A stretch of DNA of 64,000 nt from SIAQ01 sp964484265 (GTDB lineage Bacteria > Planctomycetota > Planctomycetia > Gemmatales > Gemmataceae): positions 1 through 64,000 of the forward strand of contig CAZAFH010000027.1 of the NCBI GenBank assembly GCA_964484265.1. Reading direction: 5' to 3'. The notes below the pieces were generated by a model. That model ran no database searches, was not told the origin of the DNA, and worked only from the letters and a program-made list of their open reading frames with translations. Shown in pieces: positions 34,213-41,965 of this stretch. Position numbers and translations under genes: made by a program. Numbering within the stretch: the first letter of the stretch is position 1; each line of letters opens with the position of its first letter.

Positions 34213-36480
34213 ATGACACAAACCTACTCAGTCATCGGCACGCGGCCCGTTCGGCACGATGGCGTCGATAAAGTCACCGGTCGCGCCCAGTACGGGGCCG
34301 ACTTCCAGGCCGCTGGCCTTCTGCACGGACGCATCCTGCGCAGCCCGGTCGCGCATGCCAAGATCAAGCGGATCGACGTGAGCAAGGCGAAAGCCCTGCC
34401 CGGCGTCGAGGCGATCATTACCTCGGCCGACTTTCCCGATCCGGGCGACAAGATCGCCAACCTCGGCGAAGGCGCAGTCAATCTGCGCCACCTGAGCAGC
34501 AACTGCCTGGCGCACGACAAGGTGTTCTACAAAGGCCAGGCCGTCGCCGCCGTCGCTGCCATCAACGCGCACATCGCCGAAGAGGCCTGCAAACTGATCG
34601 ACGTCGAGTACGAAGTGCTGCCCGTCATCATTGACGTCGTCAAGGCGATGCAGCCGGGCGCGCCGATCTTGCACGACGATCTCGTCACCGAATCGATGGC
34701 CGGCGCGGTTGAGAAAAAACCAACGAACGTCGCCAAGCATCTTCAATACAAGCTCGGCGATACGGCGAAGGGTTTCGCCGAGGCCGCCGTCGTCGTTGAG
34801 CGGACGTTTAATACCGCAACCGTGCATCAAGGCTACATCGAACCACACAACGCGTCGGCCCTCTGGAACGCCGACGGCACGGTGACGATCTGGTGCAGCA
34901 CGCAGGGTTCGTTCAGCGTGCGCTCGCAGGTTGCCGAGTTGCTGCAAATGCCGGTCGCGCGTGTCAAGGTCGTGCCGATGGAGATCGGCGGCGGGTTTGG
35001 CGGGAAAATCCGCGTCTATCTCGAACCCGTTGCCGCAGTGCTCAGCAAGAAAACGGGCAAGCCGGTCAAGGTGCTGATGAATCGCGCCGACGTGCTCGAA
35101 GCGACCGGCCCGACGCCCGCCTCGCACATCCGCGTCAAAGTCGGCGCGGACAAGACCGGCAAGATCACCGCTGCCGAGGCTTACCTCGCGTACGAAGCCG
35201 GCGCGTTTCCTGGCTCGCCAATCTGGGCTGGCTGTGTCTGTATCTTCTCGTGCTACGACATCGCCAATCTGCAAATCGACGGCTACGACGTTTGCGTCAA
35301 CAAGCCGGCCACCGCCGCCTACCGCGCTCCGGGTGCGACGAACGCCGCCATGGCGATGGAAACGGTCGTCGATGAAATTTGCGAGAAGCTCAAGATCGAT
35401 CCGCTCGATTTCCGCATCAAGAATGCCGCCAAGGAAGGCTCGCGCCGGGCCGATGGTCCCGCGTTTCCGAAGATCGGCGCCATCGAGACCGCCCAGACCG
35501 CGAAGGCGCATCCGCATTACACCGCGCCTCTCACAAAAGGCACGAATGGCCTGCCGCGCGGCCGAGGCGTCGCCAGCGGGTTTTGGTTCAACATCGGCCT
35601 GAAGTCGAGCGTCAGCGCAGCCGTCAACTCCGATGGCTCCGTCAGCCTCGTCGAAGGCTCGACCGATATCGGCGGCACGCGTACGAGCATCGCCATGCAA
35701 CTCGCCGAGACGCTTGGCATCACCGCCGAAGCAGTCCGCCCCAGCGTCGCCGACACCGACGCCGTCGGCTACACCGACGTCACCGGCGGCAGCCGCGTGA
35801 CCTACGCCACCGGCTGGGCGGCGTTCGAAGCGGGCAAAGACATCCAGCGGCAGATGATCGAAAAAGTCGCCGGCTGGTGGAAGGTCAAGCCGGAGGACAT
35901 CGAGTACAAGAACGCCGCCGTCGTCTCGAAGACCGACGCCGCCAAGAAAATGACGTTCGCCGAGATCGCCGCCGAGGCCCAGAAGCACGGCAGCGTCATC
36001 CTCGGCCGGGCGAGCGTCGATCCCCCCTGGCCGGGCGGCGCGTATGCCACGCACATCGTCGATGTCGAAGTCGATCCCGAGACTGGCAAGGTCCAGATCC
36101 TCCGCTACACCGCCGTACAGGATTGCGGCAAGGCGATCCACCCCAGCTACGTCGAAGGCCAAATCCAGGGCGGCGCGGTGCAAGGCATCGGCTGGGCGCT
36201 GAACGAGGAATACTTCTACAACGACAAGGGCGTGATGACGAACGCCAGCTTCCTCGATTACCGCATGCCGACGTCGCTCGACCTGCCAATGATCGACGCC
36301 GTGATCGTCGAAGTCCCCGATCCGCTGCACCCGTTCGGCGTCCGCGGCGTGGGCGAAGTCCCGATCGTCCCGCCCTGCGGCGCCATCGCCAATGCGGTGT
36401 ACCGCGCCATCGGCGTCCGCATGGCGGAACTCCCGATGTCGCCAGGAAGAGTGTGGAAGGCGATGCAGAAGAAAGGATGA
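34213..36480 (+). CDS. Molybdopterin-binding hydroxylase large subunit (xanthine dehydrogenase family)
   Basis: 755 residues from ATG 34213 (in-frame extension to 34051 is not credible). Family landmarks: YGADFQAAGLLHGRILRSPV near the N-terminus, GYIEPHNASALWNADG, GGGFGGKIRVYLEPVAAVLS (molybdopterin contact), PATAAYRAPGATNAAMAMET and GVRGVGEVPIVPP, with the catalytic Glu in GVGE. The enzyme would hydroxylate an aldehyde or N-heterocycle with Mo-cofactor in the cytoplasm or, if exported with a partner, the periplasm. The FAD and 2Fe-2S subunits that normally accompany it are not nearby. The substrate cannot be inferred. Confidence 0.9.
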   Translation: MTQTYSVIGTRPVRHDGVDKVTGRAQYGADFQAAGLLHGRILRSPVAHAKIKRIDVSKAKALPGVEAIITSADFPDPGDKIANLGEGAVNLRHLSSNCLAHDKVFYKGQAVAAVAAINAHIAEEACKLIDVEYEVLPVIIDVVKAMQPGAPILHDDLVTESMAGAVEKKPTNVAKHLQYKLGDTAKGFAEAAVVVERTFNTATVHQGYIEPHNASALWNADGTVTIWCSTQGSFSVRSQVAELLQMPVARVKVVPMEIGGGFGGKIRVYLEPVAAVLSKKTGKPVKVLMNRADVLEATGPTPASHIRVKVGADKTGKITAAEAYLAYEAGAFPGSPIWAGCVCIFSCYDIANLQIDGYDVCVNKPATAAYRAPGATNAAMAMETVVDEICEKLKIDPLDFRIKNAAKEGSRRADGPAFPKIGAIETAQTAKAHPHYTAPLTKGTNGLPRGRGVASGFWFNIGLKSSVSAAVNSDGSVSLVEGSTDIGGTRTSIAMQLAETLGITAEAVRPSVADTDAVGYTDVTGGSRVTYATGWAAFEAGKDIQRQMIEKVAGWWKVKPEDIEYKNAAVVSKTDAAKKMTFAEIAAEAQKHGSVILGRASVDPPWPGGAYATHIVDVEVDPETGKVQILRYTAVQDCGKAIHPSYVEGQIQGGAVQGIGWALNEEYFYNDKGVMTNASFLDYRMPTSLDLPMIDAVIVEVPDPLHPFGVRGVGEVPIVPPCGAIANAVYRAIGVRMAELPMSPGRVWKAMQKKG

Positions 36481-36540
36481 AGGATGAGACAGCAAGCCCC
36501 ACCATGAGCGCAGCGATTGGTGGGGGTCTTGGCCAGGGGG

Positions 36541-36725
36541 GCGCTTGGCCAACAGCAAATGGCCAAGCGCTTTTGCACTTTTTCGGCCTTTTTTTGCACT
36601 TTTAGGGGTGTTGGCCAACAAGCCGAGGGGGAGAGGGGGGTAAGTGCATGCAGATTATTTGGCCAAAAACATCCAATTGGACTGCCACCGACTTTGACAA
36701 CCGATCGAGCGGCGCGTTACGATGA
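36541..36725 (+). repeat. Terminator-promoter repeat cassette, copy 2
   Basis: Starts with the ten-base stem 36541-36550 / 36561-36570 followed by TTTT. It then repeats the blocks of copy 1 at 14854-15040: CGGCCTTTTTTTGCACTTTT, TTGGCCAACAAGCC and TGCATGCAGATTATTTGGCC, and finally the promoter. Just before it, 36495-36526 is a single palindrome of the GCCCCACCATGAGCGCAGCG type. The 355-bp gap 36481-36835 is explained by these elements plus a CCCAAGGGCGAGG...CCCTTGGGAGG half-palindrome at 36749. Confidence 0.7.
36694..36723 (+). promoter_or_regulatory. Promoter inside repeat cassette copy 2
   Basis: Consensus TTGACA (36694-36699), an 18-base spacer and TACGAT (36718-36723), after ACCGACT. This is the strongest match of the four related promoters and probably drives the membrane protein gene at 36836. 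Confidence 0.55.
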
Positions 36726-36835
36726 GGGAAAAAGTCTGGAAAAGGGAATGTAAGCCCAAGGGCGAGGTGCCCCGAACCCTTGGGAGGGTTTTGTTTTCAC
36801 CGCACCCGAAATGCTTGATTGACCGGAAAAGAATT

Positions 36836-37633
36836 ATGTTTCATGGTTGGTCACAAATTGTCACTGGCGTGGTTATCGCGATCGTTGTAATCGGAGCAAT
36901 GTTTGATCGATCTGTAAATCGTATTTGGATCGGTGGTTTTTTCCTCGCGGCCTGGTTCATTTTCCAGGGCATCCGAGCATTAAATGAGGAGGCCGAAAAA
37001 TCGAAACGATTAGCGGAATCTTTGTCCACGCCGCCTGATCCGGATGCCGATTCGTATGATGATGTGAGAAGCCCGTTTGGTCCTCCGGTAACCGTCCGCA
37101 AGACTCAAGCAGAGACGGATACGCCAAGTAGTATCGCCATTCCAGGACCGGCAATTTGCGTTCACGTTAACTGCGAATCGTGCGCCAAGTCCTATGTCTA
37201 TTTTCCGGAACGTACTGAAGCCGCGATGGCGCAATATCACCGCTTTCGACATTCGGCGGCGCCGTGTCCGCGATGCGGGTGGCTACAGAAAGATATGTTC
37301 GATCTGGAACAGGAGTTCAACAATAAGCCTAACTGGAGCGCAAATTTACTGTTTGTTGGCATCTTTTTCTTCCTCGCCACGTCAATTTTTTTTGTTGTCA
37401 ACACCTTTAGTTTTCTCGGCCCCCCTGGAACTGCGAAATTCGTCGCAAATGAATCGTTATATTGGTATTCAAATCTCATCCTTTTCCTCTTATCGGTTGG
37501 ATGTTGCGGAATCTGGTTTTGGCGCGACTCAGGACTACCCAATCCGAACGCAGGGCCATTGGATCGGCGTTTGGAGAAAGGAAAAATACTGGGTATGACA
37601 CTTGAGGAGTTTGAAAAACTAGAGAAGAAATGA
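36836..37633 (+). CDS. Membrane protein with zinc-ribbon loop
   Basis: 265 residues from ATG 36836. Two N-terminal transmembrane helices (QIVTGVVIAIVVIGAMF and RIWIGGFFLAAWFIFQGI) are followed by a polar linker. A zinc-ribbon-like segment comes next with CESC and CPRC about 40 residues apart, then two C-terminal helices (LLFVGIFFFLATSIFFVV and LILFLLSVGCCGIWFW). The tail reads MTLEEFEKLEKK. The family is not recognised. The protein is one of several zinc-ribbon membrane proteins in the window and would use the repeat-borne promoter. Confidence 0.68.
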   Translation: MFHGWSQIVTGVVIAIVVIGAMFDRSVNRIWIGGFFLAAWFIFQGIRALNEEAEKSKRLAESLSTPPDPDADSYDDVRSPFGPPVTVRKTQAETDTPSSIAIPGPAICVHVNCESCAKSYVYFPERTEAAMAQYHRFRHSAAPCPRCGWLQKDMFDLEQEFNNKPNWSANLLFVGIFFFLATSIFFVVNTFSFLGPPGTAKFVANESLYWYSNLILFLLSVGCCGIWFWRDSGLPNPNAGPLDRRLEKGKILGMTLEEFEKLEKK

Positions 37634-37659
37634 GCATTACGCGGAGGAGCAATGCGGAG

Positions 37660-37820
37660 TTCCACCAACCCCGGAGCGCCAGCGACGCGATGACGGCGAA
37701 CCTGCGGGCCACGGCATCCCGTCGCTTGCGCTCCGGGCTAGTGAAGTACGTCTGGAGCGCTAGCGACGGAACGTCGTGTTCCGAAAATTCGCTGTCATCC
37801 CGTCGCTTGCGTTCCCTTTA
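37660..37820. repeat. Clustered imperfect palindromes
   Basis: The CCCGGAGCGCCAGCGACG and CGTCGCTTGCGCTCCGGG segments near 37670 and 37720 are inverted copies. Further related half-units follow at about 37755 (GGAGCGCTAGCGACGG) and 37798 (CCCGTCGCTTGCGTTCCC). No gene is evident in 37634-37920. Confidence 0.5.
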
Positions 37821-37920
37821 GTGAGGCAATTCCGCGTGCTCGAACCGCGATTTCCTGAAAGCGGGTGATCTGATAGACTAGGAGAAAGGTTTTTTCTCAT
37901 CGTTTTGAAGCGGTGGCGTT

Positions 37921-40068
37921 GTGTCAACAGTTCCGGACATCATGGTTGAGAAGGCCGCGCCGGCGCCTGCCTCGCCGCCGAACGTCGATCGTTTTGGGCC
38001 GCGCTGGTGGAACGGATTGAAGGCCTGGTTTGGCACGCCGATTCGGCGCCGGCTGGGCTATGCCGCGCTGCAAATCAAGATGATTCGGTTCTGGGAATCC
38101 GAGTTCGACAAGCTCGCCGATGCGGAAATCAAGACGACCGGCTTGCACCTGCGCGGCCGAGCGCGCGGCGGGGAATCGCTGGACGATCTCCTTGTGGAGA
38201 CTTTCGGCCTGGTGTGCGTGGCGTCGAAACGGACGCTCGGGTTGCGTCCATTCGACGTCCAGCTTGCCGCCGGCGTGGTGCTGCACAATGCCGCTCTCGC
38301 CGAGGTCTCGACCGGTGAAGGCAAGACGCTCATCGCGTCGCTGCCTGCGGCGCTCAACGCGTTTCTCGGCAAAGGGGCGCACGTCACCACGGTCAACGAC
38401 TATCTCGCCCAGCGCGACGCGGAGTACACTTCGCGCATCTACAACGCCATCGGTCTCAGCGTCGGTTGCTTGCAACAGCGCATGTCCGACGACGATCGCA
38501 AGGCCGCCTACCAATGCGACATCACCTACGGGACGGCGTCGGAGTTCGGCTTCGATTTTCTTCGCGATCGGCTCAAGACGAAATCGAGCAGCGGCCAAAA
38601 CATGCCGTTCTGGTCTCCCTGGTTGAACACCGGCCAGGCGTTTCAGCCGGCCGATCCGAAAGTCCAGCGCGGGCATCACTTCGCGCTCGTCGATGAGGCC
38701 GACAATATCTTCGTGGACGACGCACGCACGCCGCTCGTCATCAGCACGGGTTCCCGGCCAGCGACCGAGGAGGAATCGATCGTCTATATCTGGGCCGACA
38801 AGCTAGCGAAGGATATGATCCGCGATCACCACTTTTACCTCGACGAGAAGAAGCAAAAGGTCGAGCTGAGCGAAGAAGGCCGGCACCTCATCCGCTACTC
38901 GAACCCGCCCTTCGGCAAACACTCGCATGCGATGGACCGATTGCACGAGCATGTCGAGCGGGCGATCCACGCCAATCATCGCTTTCGGCTCGATCAGCAC
39001 TACATGATCGACAAGGACAAGATCGTCATCATCGACGAGAGCACCGGCCGACCAATGCCCGACCGTCAATGGAACGAGGGCTTGCATCAGGCGGTGGAGG
39101 CGAAGGAAAAGGTGGCGATCACCTACAAAACCGATCACGCGGCTCAGATCACCTATCAGTCGTACTACAAGCTTTACACGAAGCTCTCGGGCATGACGGG
39201 CACGGCGATTCAGAATTTCTGGGAGATGCGCCGCGTCTATCGGCTGTGGGTCGTGCAGATTCCGACGAATCGCCCGCCGCAGCGCAGGGTGATGCCGGAC
39301 CGCGTCTTTCCGACGGAGGAAGCGAAGTTTGACGCGATCGTCGAGGAGGTCAAGAGTCTGAAAGCCGATGGCAGGCCGGTGTTGATCGGCACGCGATCGG
39401 TGGATAAATCCGAAGGCCTGAGCAAGAAACTTCTGGCTGCGGGGATCGTGCATTTCGTGTTGAACGCCAAGCCGGGCAATGCCGAGCGCGAGGCGCAGAT
39501 CGTCGCGCAGGCCGGCCGCGCGGGTTCGGTGACGATCGCTACCAACATGGCGGGCCGCGGCACGGATATTTTGCTCGGGGGCAACGTCGAAGCGCTGGCG
39601 TGGGCGCAGCTGAAAACGCAGTACAAGCATCGCCATCAGGTTCCGCCGGAGTTGTGGAAGCAGCTTGTCGAATCGATCGAAGGCCAGGAGGGCACGCGCG
39701 CGAACCAAAGCGCGGTCATTCAGGCCGGTGGATTGCACGTCATCGGCACCGAGCGCCACGAGGCCGCACGCATCGACCGCCAGCTCATCGGCCGCGCCGC
39801 CCGCCAGGGCGATCCGGGTTCGTGCCAGTTTTTCCTTTCGCTCGACGACGAGATTCTGGAAGGCCTGGGCCAAAGCCGGCAGGAATATTTGAAAAAGCTG
39901 GGTCAAGCCGGCGGCAGCCGGGATTGGGACGCTTTCGCGCCGGAATTCATCGCGGCGCAGCGCGCCATCGAAAAACGCCATTACCGCCAACGCCTCGACC
40001 TCATGAACTACGAGCGCCAGCGGCAAGAGATCCTCAAAGACATCGGCGCCGATCCGTATGTGGATTGA
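37921..40068 (+). CDS. SecA-like ATPase lacking the C-terminal translocation elements
   Basis: 715 residues from a GTG. The DEAD-motor is intact: Walker A STGEGKT near 118-125, TVNDYLAQRDAEY, YGTASEFGFDFLRDR, VDEADNIFVDDARTPLVIS (Walker B), SGMTGTAIQNF, NMAGRGTDILLGGNVE and QLIGRAARQGDPGSCQF. The preprotein cross-linking domain is present between the motor halves. The protein stops shortly after the start of the scaffold helix (QRAIEKRHYRQRLDLMNYER). It therefore lacks the helical wing, the two-helix finger and the zinc-binding tail of housekeeping SecA (about 900 residues or more). It is best seen as a SecA2-like accessory or repurposed ATPase. No sec partner genes adjoin. Confidence 0.85.
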   Translation: MSTVPDIMVEKAAPAPASPPNVDRFGPRWWNGLKAWFGTPIRRRLGYAALQIKMIRFWESEFDKLADAEIKTTGLHLRGRARGGESLDDLLVETFGLVCVASKRTLGLRPFDVQLAAGVVLHNAALAEVSTGEGKTLIASLPAALNAFLGKGAHVTTVNDYLAQRDAEYTSRIYNAIGLSVGCLQQRMSDDDRKAAYQCDITYGTASEFGFDFLRDRLKTKSSSGQNMPFWSPWLNTGQAFQPADPKVQRGHHFALVDEADNIFVDDARTPLVISTGSRPATEEESIVYIWADKLAKDMIRDHHFYLDEKKQKVELSEEGRHLIRYSNPPFGKHSHAMDRLHEHVERAIHANHRFRLDQHYMIDKDKIVIIDESTGRPMPDRQWNEGLHQAVEAKEKVAITYKTDHAAQITYQSYYKLYTKLSGMTGTAIQNFWEMRRVYRLWVVQIPTNRPPQRRVMPDRVFPTEEAKFDAIVEEVKSLKADGRPVLIGTRSVDKSEGLSKKLLAAGIVHFVLNAKPGNAEREAQIVAQAGRAGSVTIATNMAGRGTDILLGGNVEALAWAQLKTQYKHRHQVPPELWKQLVESIEGQEGTRANQSAVIQAGGLHVIGTERHEAARIDRQLIGRAARQGDPGSCQFFLSLDDEILEGLGQSRQEYLKKLGQAGGSRDWDAFAPEFIAAQRAIEKRHYRQRLDLMNYERQRQEILKDIGADPYVD

Positions 40069-40100
40069 CGCTGATTAGCGCATTTGTTAATATCACTTTC

Positions 40101-40435
40101 ATGGAATGGGAAATCGTCTACTTTCGGGAAGAAGTACAAGAGCGATTCTCGCATTTCCATTCGGAATTCAGGCACGGTATATCCACCTCACCGAACGCAT
40201 GATTGAATTTGGGCCAGACCTCGGGATGCCGCATGCGCGTGCCATGGGCAAAGGGCTTTTTGAATTACGCATGAAGGCTATGGAAGGCATTGGTCGGATC
40301 TTTTTCTGCGTCATGCCCGGACGGCGGATCATGATGCTTCACGCTTTCATCAAGAAATCTGCGAAAACGCCGGGCAAAGAACTGAAAACAGCCCGCGCCC
40401 GTTTGAAGGAGGTCAACGCCAATGAAGACACATAA
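40101..40435 (+). pseudogene. RelE/HigB-like toxin with a frameshift
   Basis: Two overlapping frames together give a phage-derived Gp49/HigB-like toxin: MEWEIVYFREEVQE in the first frame (from 40101), then ILAFPFGIQARYIHLTERMI through GLFELRMKAMEGIGRIFFCV in the second. The switch lies at about 40142-40146 and is explained by loss of one base. Unshifted, the first frame ends after 33 residues. The second frame can start at ATG 40106 but replaces the first beta-strand with unrelated residues. It overlaps the antitoxin gene by 14 bases. A base-calling error is the main alternative. Confidence 0.7.
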
Positions 40436-40712
40436 GCAGCTTGTCAAGAAGATGTTGATGAATCCCGCAGTCAAGGCAGAATATGACTCCCAGGCCGAAG
40501 AGTTCGCGCTGCTCGACGAATTGCTCAAGGCACGCCGGCGCGCGGGTTTGACACAGGCCGAGGTCGCAAAACGCATGGGCACCAAGCCGCCTGCCGTCGC
40601 ACGCCTCGAAGCTGGCGGCGGAAGCAAACGGCATTCTCCCTCGCTGGCCACCCTGCGGAAATACGCCGAGGCTGTCGGGTGTCGGTTGGACTTGAAACTG
40701 CGGCAGTTATGA
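40422..40712 (+). CDS. XRE-family antitoxin (HigA-like)
   Basis: 96 residues. An N-terminal helix (MKTHKQLVKKMLMNPAVKAE) precedes a helix-turn-helix at about 40-75 (AGLTQAEVAKRMGTKPPAVA, then RLEAGGG), which is typical of HigA/XRE antitoxins that bind their own operator and neutralise the adjacent RelE-fold toxin. It has a good ribosome binding site (AAGGAGGTCAACGCC) inside the toxin gene. The toxin-first order is characteristic of higBA. The antitoxin appears intact although the toxin frame is broken. Confidence 0.82.
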   Translation: MKTHKQLVKKMLMNPAVKAEYDSQAEEFALLDELLKARRRAGLTQAEVAKRMGTKPPAVARLEAGGGSKRHSPSLATLRKYAEAVGCRLDLKLRQL

Positions 40713-40743
40713 ACCATGCCGATACGAGCCTATTCGAGGCTGA

Positions 40744-41214
40744 CTACCGCGCCACGCGGAGAATCCGCACCGTCCACGCTTCCTGGACGGCGAAGTCGGC
40801 GATCGTGCATTTCGCACTGGCGTTTGGCGCGATCGCATTTTCCTGCTGCACCGGCCCCGAGCCAATCTCGTTGCCGGCCACATCCAGCAACACGTAACGC
40901 AAATCGCCGGGTTGTATCGCGCGATCGCCGGCGGTGATCTGAAGCTCGAGTATTCGTTTCTCACGGCGAAGGATGAAGGTTTGCTTCGTTTCCCCACGCA
41001 TCGCGATGATCTCGGCAGCGACCTTCTGCTGAACCAATTCCGGGGCAAGCTCAAGCTGCCGATTGCCGCCCATGCTAAAGTTCGACGCCCTGCCCGGCCA
41101 AACGATGCTGACGCGCGTGCCAGGCTCCGAGTTGAGAGCCACTACCCAGACCGTTCCGCCAATTATAAGCAGAAAGACGGCAAGCCCGGCGCAAATCCAA
41201 CGGCATTGGCGCAT
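40744..41214 (-). CDS. Membrane-anchored protein of unknown function
   Basis: 156 residues. An N-terminal transmembrane or uncleaved signal segment (WICAGLAVFLLIIGGTVWVVAL) is followed by a beta-rich domain. Its main stretches are VAAEIIAMRGETKQTFILRR and ELQITAGDRAIQPGDLRYVL, and it ends CTIADFAVQEAWTVRILRVA. No family recognised. Its start lies three bases past the stop of the upstream Uma2 gene, so the two are probably co-transcribed. Confidence 0.65.
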   Translation of the reverse strand: MRQCRWICAGLAVFLLIIGGTVWVVALNSEPGTRVSIVWPGRASNFSMGGNRQLELAPELVQQKVAAEIIAMRGETKQTFILRREKRILELQITAGDRAIQPGDLRYVLLDVAGNEIGSGPVQQENAIAPNASAKCTIADFAVQEAWTVRILRVAR

Positions 41215-41217
41215 GCT

Positions 41218-41817
41218 TCAATCCTCATCCGCTTCAAAGAGATTGGCGATCGGCAGGGTAAATCCCGGCAAAAACTCCTCGCCCTCAAGCGAATCTTTGC
41301 GCGTCAACACGCGCACCTGTGTCAGCGATTGGTAGACATAGATCTGCTCAAGCGACGGGTATACCACCCAAACACGCTCGCAACCGGCACGGAAATATTC
41401 GTCCACTTTGGTCAGTATCTCGGTCGCTGTATTCGTTGGGCTGACGACTTCGACTGCCAGATTTGGGATGACGTCCCACGCATCGCCCGGCGGGATCCGT
41501 TTCTTTCGCGGCCATCGTCCGTAGGAGACAAAGGCGACATCGGGCCTTCGCTTCAACCCGCTGGCGGCGTCGAGAGTGAATAGCATTTCTGCATCCGCAC
41601 GACCCATGCGATTCTGGATGGAAAAAAGGTTTAAATAGGTTTGGAGAATCGAAGCGACGCGAACTTCAAATGCCCCCATGTGAGCCACCTCCACGATTTG
41701 GCCGTTTACGACTTCATAAAGTTCGTCGCTGTCGGCACGCTTGGCGTTCTGCCCGTTCGCATCGGCAAAGGTGCGGTCAGCGGGCAACAGAGTGCTCGGA
41801 GGAATACTTGCAATCAT
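41218..41817 (-). CDS. Uma2 family protein (DUF820, endonuclease-like)
   Basis: 199 residues with the restriction-endonuclease-like fold of Uma2 proteins. RRPDVAFVSYGRWP, IPNLAVEVVSPTNT, and AGCERVWVVYPSLEQIYVYQ carry the conserved Asp, Glu and Lys-containing core (KVDEYFRAG). The family is greatly expanded in cyanobacteria and planctomycetes, and its role is unsettled. Upstream of and nearly overlapping a membrane-anchored gene. Confidence 0.86.
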   Translation of the reverse strand: MIASIPPSTLLPADRTFADANGQNAKRADSDELYEVVNGQIVEVAHMGAFEVRVASILQTYLNLFSIQNRMGRADAEMLFTLDAASGLKRRPDVAFVSYGRWPRKKRIPPGDAWDVIPNLAVEVVSPTNTATEILTKVDEYFRAGCERVWVVYPSLEQIYVYQSLTQVRVLTRKDSLEGEEFLPGFTLPIANLFEADED

Positions 41818-41965
41818 CGGCGTCCTCTTTTTCGCTTATTCTATCCGCGCGGCTTGGTATTCACAAGCTGTCCGACGAGCCTGGCCGCGTAAACGGCGAG
41901 TTGAACCTACCTCGAATTCAACCTGTCGCTTACGCGGCTTGGCGCGCAAATGGGGTCCACATCTC

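Noticed and set aside
34228..36621. A 797-residue open frame on the minus strand opposite the molybdopterin subunit gene
   Set aside because: It is an antisense shadow produced by GC-rich codons; its product is repetitive in Asp/Gly/Arg and has no family features, while the opposite strand has a full enzyme.
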